A stretch of DNA of 64,000 nucleotides. Origin: Arctopsyche grandis (taxonomy: Eukaryota > Arthropoda > Insecta > Trichoptera > Hydropsychidae). The translations under genes and the position numbers were made by a program. How positions within the stretch are numbered: the stretch's first letter is position 1; each line of letters starts with the position of its first letter. Shown piece by piece: positions 12,910 through 27,719 of the stretch. The stretch is from the NCBI RefSeq assembly GCF_051622035.1, contig NC_135358.1, positions 23,192,501 through 23,256,500 of the forward strand. The letters are read 5' to 3'. The notes below the pieces were generated by a model. That model did not search any database. It was not told the DNA's origin and saw only the letters and a list, made by a program, of their open reading frames with translations.

Positions 12910-13316
12910 ACAAACAACATGTTACATTTTTAATGAAAAAGAAAGAAAGTCATCTATGCGATGAGTTTTGTTGTTTTCCATTGTGATTTTAAAAAAGAAA
13001 TTGTGGTGTATCATAATGATTGTAAGTAATTTTATGTTAATAATATGCAATATATAAACAAAAAGTATAAAAAAATCATTTGAGTAGAATTGGTTGTATA
13101 AGTGGAATAAATGATAAAAATAACACTGGGGGTTATAATCATTTCTAACATTCAATATATATCTATATATATACCTATATAATGAAATAAATTTTAAAAT
13201 GTTATATTAAATACTACATTCAATCATAATTTTAGTTTATTTATTTGAATGTTAATGAATTACTTTTATCAATGCAGCATACCAGACTTTTTTATTATGA
13301 TTCATTCGAAAATTTA

Positions 13317-13408
<92 letters not shown>

Positions 13409-14570
13409 TGAAAAATAAACTGAATTTCCTTCTTTTGTTTTTCGAGAACTTTTAAAAAATTTCGGCACATTGAACACTTGAGATCCGTTTTTATAGATAA
13501 CAAATTATCAATTCTTAATCATTTGTATTGCATACATATTTTCCTCATTAGTCAAACAAAGTCCAAGACAATGTATATTGTGAATCGTTTTATTGTTTTT
13601 ATTTTTTTAAATCAAACATTTAAGTACTTTTGCTATTTATGGTGTAATAAATTCATACAGATGAAATGCAATTATAATTATTATTTTTATCTTTGTGTGT
13701 GTGTATTTGTTATATATGTAATGTTTATAATTTTGAGTGTTGATAATGTAAATGTATGATTTTTATTATTCGATAACCTTAAAAAACGTTTTTTATTTTT
13801 ATACATCAAAACATAATTGTAAGTTATCGAAGAAAGTTTTCAATGACGCACCCATCACATTCGTGGATACGAATTTTTTTAACAAATTATAATTTTCCTC
13901 AGTGTTATACATATCAAAAAAAAAAAAAAGTAATTTGCATAGGTCTAAATATTGCCATACTTAATAATGCACATTATTATTGTTAGTATACCCAATACAA
14001 TCAAAGTTAAGATTTATTTTTTAAATGTTATGCCAATGTGAGACTTTTTCTACTCAAATGTTTTATAAAATGCCCTTTTATTGCTTTTAAGATATCCTAT
14101 GATGATGTTCTCGCTGCAAACTTTTCCCCATTGTAATTTTGTAACATGCATTATGTATTGTCATTTACACCTTTTATATTATAATAAATTAATGATAACA
14201 CTACAATAAAAACATATATTGTCTTTTTGAGACTTAAAACATTAAACAAATTAAAGTATCCAAAATTCTTGAATACTAGTGTGAACAGTTGTATAGATTT
14301 TTTTTAACATGTTCGCAATACTCTACTTACAATTCATTTTCGCGTTAATCTATCTATATATCAAGGCATATAAAGTAAATAGTGAATGTGTATTAAATAT
14401 TAATTCGTATTGTTATACTTAATATTATTTATTGTTATTATTTTGAAGCTCTTGCTCTATTTATTTGTATCATTCCTGTTATTAGGAATGTAAATAGGCA
14501 ACATTCAGAACTATTATTTTTAGTTATAATTTTAACCCTTCAATGTGAACATGGCATCCGGGAGAAAAAA

Positions 14571-14658
<88 letters not shown>

Positions 14659-16460
14659 TATGTATATGTATACACGTGTATGTATTTAACGTGAAATATT
14701 AATAACTGCAATGTGGTTATTATTTTTATTAAGTAGAAAGCGCGATCAATGTGCAAAATTAATTAAATCATATTATATTGTTTAGTTTTGTTAGAAAAAA
14801 TTCATACACACACACAACACACATTACGAATAAAGGCTATGATTAAACAAAAATATAAATTTATAGTTTTATTTTGAATTGTCACGTCGTATTTTTCTTA
14901 TATTACGTATATACCGATAAAAGTACGCCGCTAAAATTAAAATGCTTTTTTTGTAATGCTCATGTTGAAGGATTAACGTGCAGAATGTGTTGTTAAAAAT
15001 TTAATGATCGATAGCTTGATCATGTGTATAGTTTTAAGTTTTCTGAAATTTGATTTTAAGATTCAATAGAGCTTATATTTATATATAACAATATATTTTC
15101 AAACTCTTTCAATATATAACTTGTATATATACTATTGTTAATTGGGCCGACCGGTTCACGCTTCATTATATTTCACGGGACTCGTTTCATTGCCAATGAG
15201 CATGATTGCCGATTTACAATTGTTTAATTTATTTTATTGAATCCCATCACAGCACTGACGATTAGTGATTTTGAATATACACTGAGAATTCAACTGAAAT
15301 GCGATGTGTTTTTTTTTATTGCCGACGTGTTGATTGTTGTATATTTCGTTTGCTTGCCGTTCACACCGTAGCTTTGCATACTTACTTGCAAATGTTGGGT
15401 TACTTAAATTTTCAATATAAAATCTATCTAATGGTCGGCAAGTAACAATTAATGTGCATGGTTTTATATGTACATACTCGTAATGATTTTTCAAACTCGT
15501 AATGACTTTTGTAGTATTAAAATGACATTTCTACCTAAACTCAGAATGAACATCTTAAACTGCTTCCGAAAACGCTGTAGATATGTGTAATGATAGACTT
15601 AAAGATGTATCCACCTAAAAATCTAGCCTAAAATTGCATTTCCAATACTTAATAATCGTGGGTTATGTTTGAAGCTCATTCAATTGAAATTTTTGTGTAA
15701 GTAAATTGTTTGTGTATATATGCTGCTTTTATTTGTCGATCATTATATAAACTCAGCACTTGGGTATTACGTATTCTTGAATTCTAATAATCATATTGAA
15801 AGAGTTGAGAGTTTCGTTCTGTTTCTATATCACTTAGCAATGAAATGTATATAAGTATATATACGTATATGTACGTAGACGTATATATATGTATATGTGA
15901 TTATTTTATCATGCTTGAATTATTGAAATATCGTCAAGCATAAATACTAACACAAATTATTACATTAATTCAATAAATTCTTTAAACTTCTTTTTTTTAT
16001 TTCATTCTTATAATAATTATAACCTACATAATACATTTTTGATTTTTTTTTATACGGATCATGTGCACGCAATTCCAAAAAGTGAAACAATTAATATAAA
16101 GCTGAATGTAACAAACTACATTAAATTACTATGTTATAATAATATATAGAACTTTTTTTTTCTCTATTTTGTATTATATTTATGTATATTACTATTACAG
16201 GTTTTTTACTTTATCTACATATGTTTAATATTATACTTGTGTCGTTGAAATCATTCGTGTAACTCAAATTTGCATATGCCGAAGTTTAGATGTATTTATT
16301 TTTGATTGATCATTTAAAATTCACGGTGATGCGAAAGTTACTATATAGACCCTTCGTTCACAGAACTTTTTGTACTATTATTACCATTGTATTAATTAAT
16401 ATTATAACGGCTATTAATCATAAAGAGCTTTCATGTAATATTGTTTGCCTCTCGTTACAG
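12910..16460. other. AT-rich stretch with two long AT microsatellites, no gene seen
   Basis: Nearly pure (AT)n tracts lie at about 13,320-13,401 and 14,574-14,652. TATG/TACG simple repeats occur near 15,845-15,900. Several frames consist of alternating Ile/Tyr from the AT repeats and are not genes. Part of this may be extended wdb 3' UTR. Confidence 0.55.
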
Positions 16461-16559
16461 TCGACTCTGCTGCTGAACGTACAGTTAGAATTAGTTCTGC
16501 ATACGTTCTGTTGCAGAATCGGTAACGAAGAGTGCGACCAGGATGAAGAGGCAGTGTAA
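16461..16559 (+). other. Candidate unassigned exon (possible alternative wdb 3' exon)
   Basis: Splice-like signals frame this stretch: CTCTCGTTACAG before 16,461, TTCTGTTGCAG before 16,517 and a strong donor GT/GTAAGT at 16,556. If wdb exon 7 (ending at 12,619 in phase 2) joined to 16,517, the frame would read IGNEECDQDEEAV and stop at 16,557-16,559, replacing the normal exon-8 tail. This is inferred from signals and phase only. Confidence 0.25.
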
Positions 16560-19500
16560 GTAGGACAGCATTAGGAAGATATCTACACGGTCAACGTGGA
16601 AGTTAATATTACAATACTGACAAATTATAAACCTATGAAGTATATGATCTACATATGTTCAAAGTTTCATCGTATGAATTAGTATATTTGTTTTTGAGAC
16701 GTATCCTCCCGATAGTCAACGTTGCAATGATTGACGTCCACGTTTTCGGTGTAAATTCTCCGTTACGTACCTGCGTGTATTTGTGTGTACTCGCTCGCAG
16801 TATACTTAAACTTGTCTCCATTATTTATGTAGGTCCTCAGTTAAAATAATTTAGATGCTCGCATTAGCTTATAAGGTTAATCAAAAAAATTATGTTTGTA
16901 ACTTACTGAGAATTGTAAATATATTTCTAGATCATGTTTTTATTTCTATATAGTGTGCAGCAATATCCTCATTATCACATTATCATAGCACTCTCGGACG
17001 GTTGCAAAAACAAACGAAGAGGTCATTTATAGATTTTGAAATCCAAAATGGCGCCTACGTTGATTTTGTTCCGATTACCGAGGCGTGTGCAAACGCACTC
17101 ATGTTTTCATTATGATTTCGTTTCGTTTTCCACGTGTAACATATGGAGTCTACGAATTAGTCGTGTCAACTGCATAGTGTGTACGTAGCAGATACAGCTT
17201 CTTCATCACAACACTTCATCGTTATCATCGCAAATCATTGAATTACCATGTTTAAAAAACACTCTTATACAACATGTCAGTGTGACCACTAATTTGAATT
17301 TTGAATATATAAGAATAGCCTATAGATCCATACATGCTGTTAGGGTTTTTTCTATAATCGGTGGTGCAACTATATTATACCTGTAGTTTAAACGTTTGTT
17401 TTTTATTTTACATACATATATTATATATAAAATAAGATGTACAGGTTTGTTACTATTGTGAAGTGGTACGTTTCAGATGGCACGTTGAATATATATATAT
17501 ATATATATATAGAAATATGTGAGAAAAATTTACATACATACATATGTATATTTATATGTGTGTGTGTATGCATACAAACATGTAGGGTTTACGAATATGT
17601 CTCATAAAATTTGTTTTCACTTCTCATAGCGATTGTGTGTCTGTAACATAACAATACAAAATATAAGAAATTCGTGGATGTATATTTGAATGAGCAAGGA
17701 TAATCATAAGTGGTGGGATTTCACAATTGGCATTCAAACATGTTGAGCGTCGCTCACTTTCATGCTTCGGAAACGTTCCCAATGTGTAGTCAACGCTTTT
17801 GAAAATCTAAATAACAATGCATACTATTTATTGAGTGTGTAGTGATTTAGTCTATTTGCTATGCGGCAGTCGCCTAAACGAGCCGATGTAGCTAGAATTA
17901 ACAAGTTCGAATTTTCATGAGTGTATATTATTGTTGCCATGTTTTCGAGTGATACTTTTTAAAGAGTTATACTTTCTATGATTTTAAATCGTTTGATACA
18001 GTAAAACTTGGATATAACAGACTTCAAATTTCACTAATAAAATGTGCAAGTTAATAGCATCCCATTAGGGAATGTGGCCATAGTCGATCATGGCCTATCT
18101 TAAATGTTGTATACATATGTCACAGCTTGTAAAGAATGTTCTGTTACATAGCTGCAGCAGTTTTTACGCGTGCCGGCTGGTCATCGGAGTCTGTTTTATT
18201 CGAGTTTTGCCGTGCATCTTGTAATTTGGTTCTAAACAGACTTACATTATATCTAGTACACAGATTTGGAAACCAAGTGTAATGCCGTCCTATCGATTTG
18301 AATATATTGACTTGTAAAATGCTGAACTTTGTACGGGCGAAAAAGTTAAGGAGCCACACAAAAGCAGTGTTTTTTTTTAAATCAATCACTGTTCTGTGAA
18401 CAACTGTATAATCATCAAATAAGACACTGCTTTTCCAGACTATGTCTATTTCCGTTTGTCAAACACGTTCAATACATTTGGCCTAATTGTAAATAGGCTT
18501 AATTTAAGCGTTCTTGTGGCAGGCACCACATACATACCAATCATTATCCGAAAAACAAATGCACGGTCGTACAATTGTGAAATCCTACCGATACATTGTA
18601 ATTAAACTGATTTTTTTTATTTCATTTAATTTTAATGCACAAACCTTAACTGTATAGCTTATTTAATGTTATAACAAAAAAAAAAAAAAACCATCAATTA
18701 ATATGTATTTTCTTGTATAGCTATTGTATAAGGTTATCATTGCTAAATTATATTATATTATTCGAGGACAAATTGTCATACATGAGAGCCTTTGTTTTGA
18801 TGTACCTTTGAAGGAAAAACCTTTCTATGATTGTCATTTTTGAATCGAGCCGAGCCTGTTAGTTACATATAAAAGCATGTGTTATCAAAAATAATATATA
18901 CCATACGTATGATTTGATTAAAATTTCACACACTACATTTTTATATGCAGCTTCGGTCTCGTCGCGAGGATTAGTCATATATAATATATACTTTGCCTAG
19001 GTAAGCTGATTATTCGACTTTTCTGCCAGCTGCAGACTAGTGACTGAGATTCCGACGTAGTCGACATGTGTCAACCATTTATCATTATTATATTTACACC
19101 GCCGCCATTTTAGTACGATGCCGTTAATGTGTATCAAATTTTATACAAAAAAAAAATAAAAAGATTAATAAATACGGGGGAACGCAGGTTCCAACGATTG
19201 CGTGATAGTGTGAACGGAATTTAATAAATGAAGCTGTTACATATATATATGAAAAAACACACAAATAGTTATCCAATTTGCCGAAGATTCAAACGTTTGT
19301 CTAACGCTTGAGGTCATTCACAATATTACTTATGTATATTTAATAATGTTATATACAGGTTGAATTTTGTAATTTATGTATGTGTGTGTGTGTGTTGCCT
19401 GGCGAGCCACCTATTGTCTCAATGCATTATTATTTTTTAATTTTTAGCATTTTGGCGAGCCAATCAAAAAAGTTTTTTTTTTTGACATGTGATGATATAT

Positions 19501-20130
19501 GTGAAAATAGCAGTGGCCCCCCAGTGCTGCAATTATACATTCTGGTTTTAAAAATAAATATATTGGTATTAAAATATTATTGTTTGTTTTTTTTAAATAT
19601 ATATATTTACGTAGAGATCGTCTTTTACATAATGCGTGCAGCTCATCAGAGTCAATATTTAATAAAAAAATGTTGGTAACATTTAAGATTGTCCAATGGA
19701 TGGGTGAAAAAAGATTACTTTGAAAGTGAGATATTTTAGCATTGACTCTTTAAAAACTAAGCTGCAGATACATATTTTATACAACGCTATTAATATTACA
19801 ATCTGTGCATTTCAAACAATCGCAAAATCGAATAGTGCACTTTTAAAAGTATACAACACTTAGAATACTTTTGTTTATGATACTAAATTTTATTTTTCAA
19901 ATTGCTTAATGAATAAAGATTATTAATTCCGTTCTGCATACTACAATTATTTGTATATTGTACATATTGGAACATTTAAGGATTTTAGTAAGAAATAGAA
20001 TATGGTGCTAAACTTTTTTATTAGTCACACTAATTCATATCAAGACGTAAAAAAAAGGACACAATTTTTTAACAATATATATAAACGACATTGCAAGTGA
20101 TCACTCACTCATTGCAATTAAAACCTAGAT
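16560..20130. other. Intergenic AT-rich stretch between wdb and Prp39
   Basis: Contents: an AT microsatellite (about 17,489-17,511), a possible Tc1/pogo-type end at 17,999 (TA followed by CAGTAAAACTTGGATATAAC), many TACATA/TATG repeats and poly-A tracts. No convincing gene or intact element. Confidence 0.5.
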
Positions 20131-20283
20131 TTTATTCAAGTGAAAAGAAAAAAACAACAATAAAAACAAATCCATAATTCGCGAGTGCTGTTAAATCATA
20201 AGATGTATTTACAAATTAACATGACGGAGGCTTACAACTAAATTAATTCTAATATGAAGAAAATTTCAAAACTATATATACAT

Positions 20284-20351
<68 letters not shown>

Positions 20352-20377
20352 AAATATATAGAAATACAACTCAATCT
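20131..20377 (-). terminator. 3' UTR of Prp39 with poly(A) signal and an (AT)n tract
   Basis: Reading on the minus strand, an (AT)n/(TATG)n microsatellite (20,276-20,345) begins about 33 bases after the stop. A canonical AATAAA follows (TTTATT on plus at 20,131-20,136). Confidence 0.5.
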
Positions 20378-23300
20378 TTAATAGTAATTTTGGTATGGCC
20401 AAGGATTGTGCTGGTAGGGATTTGGCGTCTGTTGATACTGCGTCCAAGGCTGATAAGATTGAGGATACGTTCCATTGTCATATGATTGTTGAGTGGTGGA
20501 TTGAGCTGGTGGCGGAGCGCTATAACCGTAGGCACTGGCGCTATAGTTTCCGTAGCTACCAGTGCCAACGCTTCCTGCTGCAGAAGTGCCACTTGGGGGT
20601 AAAGGTGGTTGACTGCCATCGCCTTTCTTTTTACTGTTACCACTCGGGTCACTAAAAATAAGAAATGTTAATATGTATTACGTATATAGTCGAACATACA
20701 TGAATTCAAATGTTAGGTAATGAAAGTGTTTCGGATACCTTGACATTTTGTCCTTCTTCTTTTTGTGGTATTGTTTGGAGCATGTTTGATAGGCTAAAGA
20801 AGCCGCTTGAATGTCTGGAACACTTTCGCTCATTTCTTCCAGAAGTTCTAGTTTTCTTTGAGCGAATAGCAGACGAGCTTCACTATCCACACCTTCAATT
20901 GCCATATACTCATCAACAAATGCTGAAAGAATTGATATAATATACGTATGTAAGTCAATGTCTAAAAACGAATCGAAATACAAAAAAAAATGTTTCAAGT
21001 ACTAACCGATAACTTCTGATAATTCAAAATCAGGTTTTGACATTGTGGCATCCATCATTTGTAAATAGAGACGTTGACAAATTGGATCGCGAGCAGCTGC
21101 CATTCTTAGTGCTTTAACAGCTCCTGATATATCACCTCGACTTCTAACTAAGAACCTTGCATATTTCACAGCTAGACTGGACGAAGCTGCTTTGCTCTTC
21201 GCCGATAAGATATAATGCTCGTATAACAAACAACATTTGTCAAAATCGCCTCGTCGCCTCTCCAAATTTATTCGTCTTAAAATATACATAAAATCAACTA
21301 TAATATAATATAATTTAAAAAGGATATATAAATTAAACTAATATTCTATTTATACCTATAAGCAACTTGAAGCAAATTTGGACAAGTCTTATCAAGCCTT
21401 TCAAGAATTTCAGATGAACGTCCTTGATTTCCATGTTGCTCTTCGAAGAAAGCCCATCGGAAATGAAGAACAGGCTTATCCAAATGGTGTATGGTGCATG
21501 CTCTCTCGAGTACGTCTCTCGCTTTAACAATCAACTTTGTTTTTTCTTCTTCTTCAACATCTTCACGAGTATATTGACTTTCCAAATACTGAACAAGCTG
21601 CAATTGAAAAAATATATATATTTAAAATACCCATCATCAATCAAAATATGGATGTAATAATTTTATCAGATTATTACCCTGAGCCAAAATTCTTCATATA
21701 GAGCACATGCAATCAAGCACCTCTCGTAGAGGACGAGAATACGCATTTGATCACCTTTCTGCTCCTCCCATTCCAGATATGCCTTCCAATTCTTAAGTTG
21801 GCATCTTTCCAAAGGTTTCACATGGAAGTATGGTCGTTTAATCTGCAATGTATATAAAACAAACATGCGTGAAAAAATATAATCAAATAATAATGTGCAT
21901 AATAATTCATGTAAATTTATATACTTACACCCTCTTCAAAGTTCCATCGTTGCGCAACTTGATCAATGGTATTTTTGTGAATTTTGCTTCGAATCATTAT
22001 TATGTGTTCTTTAATAGCTGTGCTCTCTTCATCAGATCTCTGCAATTATAATTGAAAATAAATATTTTGCAAAACAAAAATTAATCATCAAATAATACGA
22101 AAAATACTTACAAGATGATCGTCTGCTTCTTCTTCACCGGGTGGGATATCAGCATCAGAATCTGGCACTGTCGCATTCTTCATTTGAGTCCTGACTTCAC
22201 CACGATATTGCAAGAATTCCGTAACCGGTATACACGCGTTTGCAGAGTGAGACATAATATGTTCTTGAAAACTGAAAATTTTATATAAAAACATTCGTAA
22301 CGACTAGTGTTCAGTATTATCCTTGTCAATTTATGTATGTATATGAACTCACTTGTCAAAGTGCGTAGTATATCCGAGAGTAGGCGTAGACAACAACCTG
22401 TCATACAGTGCAGTCACATTTGGCAATGTTCCATTTTCTGATTCCCATTTGATGAACGACTCCCAAAGTCGGTCAGAACGGAACTCAAGTCCACAAGCGG
22501 CTAAGGCATCAAACAGACGTACAAATGAAAACACAAAAAATCAGATAATACCCCAACATTGTGCAAATGAATACTCACCGAGAGCCCTTTCGTACTGTTG
22601 CCGTATGTAATCGTGATCGTCAGATCGTGTGGCTTTTATGTGGTTGAGATAGTGTATCCACAAATCCACCGAGAGTGGGATGCCACGCATACCTCTCTCC
22701 AAGACCTTCAGCGCGTAACATAAAATAAAAATTAATCATGGAGCATTCGACTTGCAATGGGTGGTTTTAATTTCGGAATTCACACTTCACTATATAATAA
22801 TACATGACACTGTCAGCTTATATATACCTCAAGGACCCAAAAATATTTACAAGCACACAACTGACACATTAAATTAATATATAATGCAATACTGAAATAG
22901 GACTTTGTTGTGATCAGTTTATTTCTCCATTTTGCTCTAATCTTGCTACAGCTGTAACTAAATGTCAGTATAGAAATTGGCTCTAATATACATACATTTA
23001 ACGTAAAGTAAGATTGTATTTAATAAATTCAAGGAATTTCGATTACTCCATGCTTCAATGAATAAAAATAGTATTAAAAACATGAGTAGTATTCTATAAT
23101 TCGACAATTATTACAAAAATAAAACGTTTTAAATACTTCTCGACTTCTTAAAGTGATTACATTTACCAGGTTTACCTAACTGGTAAACCCAATGCGCCTT
23201 CCTGGCTAGTATATTTTTTTTATATTATGTAAAGTTAGGAATAAATTGTTGAATAAATGTTGATAAATTTTAAAACAAAAAATTTTCGTCATATTTAAGC

Positions 23301-26008
23301 GCTTAGGTGAATTGAGGATATGGATTGAGATAAAAATAAAAAGAAGTTTGTAATATAACATTTTTTGATAATAATTGTGTAATATATATATAAACGGACG
23401 CGATGTATGTGGGTATTTTAGGATATGAGATTTCAAAAAAACAAATTTTAGAATACCAGGAGTATAAGTTATGCATAGATCGATCGTGTCGAGGAGACGC
23501 AAGGGTAGCGGGGAAGTGGGGGGATGTGGAGCGTCTGACATGTGCTCCTGATATTGAGCGAGTTAGAATGGGTGGGGTCATTGTCAGATGCGCAGGAGCG
23601 TACATACATACCGATTCATTTATCATTTCAACGGCGCATTAATACGCGCGCGCCTATAAATTACCTTACATTATATTCAATGGGCACAACATTAGTTGTG
23701 TGTAAAAATGTAATATGTTCAGTACAACATTAGAATTCCAGATTCCACTCTAAAGTCCCATTCAGATGATTTGTATAGATACAATGAGATTGAAATAAAA
23801 AGCTAGGAATGTCAGCGGAGTGATGAAATATTTTTGTAAACATAATTATATATATGGCACTTAATATATATTGTAATTGTGTTGTGTGAGATAACACCTG
23901 TCCTTACTGGCTGACTGTGATTGCAGGAGTGGCTGCGCGCGGTGTGCCCAGCGACCAGGGATCGGCGGACTGACGCTCCGTCTCCCCGCATCTCCCTCCT
24001 TCAGCGCTACATTCTTGTTTTCCCATACCCATTCATAATAATATTACGTACTAATATCTCAATATTCACACCATATAAATTCATATAAAGTAGCACAGCC
24101 TGATTCTATACATACCAATGGGAACCGATTTGCCTACTTAAATATTATATTATGTATAAAGCCAAATATGTATGCGAAAATACGCCTCACGAATCACGAA
24201 AGTACAGGATAAAATATTACATGATATCCTTAACAATAATTACAACACATATATAATAATTGTATGACATTATTATTATTATATTTCATTATTATCCGTT
24301 GGCTTTTTTTCAACATCCGGCAGACAGTCAGCTGTAGGCAAAGACAATTGCACATCCATTTTAGACTAATTACAGGTGAAAAATCTGTTATTCATTTAAA
24401 TTTCAATATTATATTGTATATAGATATAGATATATATGTATATAAATCAATTGGAATTTTTATTATATTTTATGGAATTTATATATATGAAACTTACAAT
24501 CATGCATTCAATGTTATATAAAAGAAAGCGAAACTAAGAAACGAAACTCACCTCTAAGCACTTCTTTTTGCTTCCTTTTCGTTTTTCGTAATCTGCATAT
24601 TTTCGCCAGTATCCATAACAGTATGGATAGTGGGAGAGGAAAGCATCATAGGCTTCACGAGCTGCTTCTACATCGTTCTATTTTAACAAACATTCAATTT
24701 ATAAAAATTTCAACATTATTGACGTCAAATTCAAATGTGAAAACACTAACTTCTTGATCGACATATTGCAAAAGGTATGTCCATCCAGTGAAATCTGCAG
24801 CATCGTCATTGACAGCCTTCCAATATTTGTCTAATTCAGGTAGTGCCTTTTTCTTAGAACCCTTATCGTCCGAAGATCTTTTATCGGAAGCTTGGGGTTT
24901 TCCATCGCCATCCTACAATATAACACAAATAATCTGTATCACAGTGTATAAACGAGAAAAAGCATAATTTTAATCAATGCCAAATGACAATACTTTGCTA
25001 ACGGCTTGTTTTTTAGATGCAGTCTCGCCCTCGGATGTCGGAGATCCCGGATCATAGCCACCATCCATTGAAGCGTCAGTTTTACGCTTACGGCTATTAC
25101 TATCCGGTGTATCTTTTTTACCAGATGGCAATTCATCTTCAGATACCACCTAATGAACAAGAAAGTTTGTTACGACCTCGTTTGTTAATAAACAACATGA
25201 CTCGTTTTAGTGAAATATACCTCAGTATCGGCCGGTAAATCAGCAGGCTTCGGTCCAGGTAATTCATCATCAGATACATTTTCGGCATCCTTCACCTCAG
25301 GTTTTTCTACTACAGGTAATTCATCTTCAGAAACAACTTCAGTCTCATCTTCAACACCCTATAAATATTGTAATATTTATAGATAAACATGTTTAATAGT
25401 AATTTTTTATGTGATGATAATAATATACAATCAGATGGCCCTTGCCAGTCCACAGTTATGACTTCAGATATCATAATAGTGACGACGCAACATATTATGA
25501 CAACGGCAATATATCATCATTTTATTTAATGTAATACAGATTGTAAAAAAAAGCTATAAATAAATACCTCTTTTTCTATAGTAACTGGAGCTGTCTCCTC
25601 GACCGTATATTCGATCATATTCTCATCATTTTCTTCCACTTTTACTTCGTCATCTTTTTTTACGTCCACTTCAGCGGAATTGTATTCCAGAGATGCATTC
25701 TCAGAGTCGTTAATGTAATCAGTGGCTGAAGCGTCAGATGTTTCATAGGTGCTCAATATTTCAGCGTTGTCACTGGGAATCATGTTTCCCTCGAAGCAAG
25801 ATTTTAACACACCCTCCATTAAGCCGTTGCTCTCTTCTTCGAAACCGCGTGAAATGTGTGGTGGGGGAGAGTCGTTGGCCGGCGATTGATCACAGCTAAT
25901 TGTCGGTTCAAAATCACCGGAATCTTCTTGATCCAAAAAACTCTGAAGACCTTTCGACATCTCTTTTAAATCTTCCGTATCTTCAAATACCTTTGAAACA
26001 AAATCCAT
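20378..26008 (-). CDS. Prp39: Pre-mRNA-processing factor 39 (HAT-repeat splicing factor)
   Basis: Fourteen coding exons on the minus strand: 26,008-25,568; 25,358-25,221; 25,149-24,994; 24,912-24,751; 24,677-24,552; 22,705-22,579; 22,500-22,353; 22,271-22,112; 22,039-21,929; 21,842-21,678; 21,597-21,356; 21,275-21,007; 20,922-20,739; 20,651-20,378. They join in phase to 900 aa. An acidic N-terminal third contains repeated SEDELP/SDDELP motifs. From about residue 270 there are HAT (half-a-TPR) repeats, e.g. [49 protein letters not shown] and [13 protein letters not shown]. The tail is Gly/Ser/Tyr/Pro/Gln-rich. Prp39 is a U1 snRNP-associated scaffold needed for 5' splice-site recognition; in animals it acts as a homodimer. 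The acceptor before 22,705 (GCTGAAG) has a poor pyrimidine tract but is supported by phase and family alignment. Translation may start further upstream (see 29,364). Confidence 0.96.
22706..24551 (-). other. Large Prp39 intron with SINE tail and a GC-rich patch
   Basis: At 23,165-23,212 lies a copy of the SINE 3' region (TAAACCCAATGCGCCTTCCTGG on plus, so the element is in minus orientation). At 23,925-24,010 an isolated GC-rich patch sits in AT-rich intron. The remainder is AT-rich and featureless. Confidence 0.55.
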
Positions 26009-27719
26009 AATAACTACAATGTTACACATTCGTTTGAATTATTGATATAATGACAGATATTGTTTGATCAATATATAGGTATACATACACAATAGCCTCA
26101 CATAAACAAATGTTCAATATAATCATAGATAAGATTTGTGAATAAAGCAACAAAGTGAAGTTTAATTTGAATCGTGTCAAAAACGAGAAAACTATGAACT
26201 ACAGAACAACTAAATATATTTATTTTGATTACGTAAATGACGTCGAAAAAACATTACAGCTCAAATGAATTTTTTATCTGCTGTTAAATATAGCATAACA
26301 AATCGGTATTTTTTTTTTTAACACAAATACAGTCCGACTAAATAACAACTCTTCCACAAATACAAATATTTATATTATTGTCAGTTATCGTTAATGTGTT
26401 GAGGTTATTATTTAATAAAATAGTTTAAAATTAAATAGATTTAATCATAAAGATTCGTAACAAATCCACAGAGATAAGATAAATTTTCTGAATGAACCGA
26501 GCACTGAGCTACTTCATAAGTACCAAACTATGTACATACGTAATGCTATGGCTCTGTTATATTGATTTCGCACTTTTTACAAGCATGAATTTCACGCTCT
26601 GGAAACAATCACCATGGAAATAAAATATTTTTCACATAATCGATTAATGATGGAGCAGGGGTTAGAAGAGAATTGGACTAATTATATATTATTCATGCCA
26701 CAAAAAACGTCAATACAGGAAATTATATATGTATGTAAACCATTACCTTTATGGAATATATTAAAAATCAATTAGGTATATTCATTCACCTAACGACCAT
26801 TACAAATAAATGAATATTATTGTGGAGTCACATCCATTTTACATTTATTGTAATTTAAGTGCTGGTAGAGCTCAGAAAAAATACATACTATATATTCAGA
26901 ATTTATTCAGGACTGATTTGTAGGATACATCATTTGAATATTTCAACCTGTCTTATTTGATAAAAAAAAATGTATTGATTTTATCTCACAACACAAAAAC
27001 CAGTATGAATAGAAACCTTACATGAGACTTTTATTTCTTTAATTTTATCGGTATTAATTTTTTAATAGATTAACATTTCCATGTTCTGTATTTCGATTGG
27101 GATCAATTATTTTTATCTCTTCTATATGGACAAAATACTGGATGCATAAAAAATTCTGCCTAATTCTAAGTAATTCATTGGTTCTACATATTTCATTTTC
27201 AGTGAGAGATAACGGTGAATACCATATTTGAAGAAATGTAGCAGAAACTTGACAGGTCTCGGTTGCATATGGATATGCATACACTTACAAGATACCAAAC
27301 AAATGCACTCGGCACGTGCAACTACACCCGAATTCGCTTTGGGGGACCCCCACCGTGAAACGGTCATAGGTCATCAAACGCCAAAGGACGTGACTTCCTG
27401 TACCACTATAGTTACGCTGACCATACGTCCTTTAATTAAGAGGACAGTCCTTTATTTCACTGCTCTGTCTTTTAGATTTATTTACATATATTCTAAAATT
27501 GCCCTTTTGTAATACTAACTATCGCTAAAGATATTAACGCCGAAATATTTAAAGATGCAATTCAAAAATTTTTTCAAACCTGTATTGATTTCAGCAAGCA
27601 ACAAAAAAAAAAATATCAGAGCGAAGATTAATCAATATTTATTAAGTTTGACCCACTAAATTCGAATATGACAATGATTCTTGTTGGTTTCTTTTTGTTT
27701 ATGAGATGAGAGCGTTTAA

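Noticed and set aside
13252-13503. Minus-strand frames rich in alternating Ile and Tyr (also at 14,532 and 20,238)
   Set aside because: Translation of (AT)n microsatellites.
27340-27500. Possible DNA-transposon end around GTCCTTTAATTAAGAGGACAG
   Set aside because: A local inverted motif only; no paired ends or duplication could be defined.
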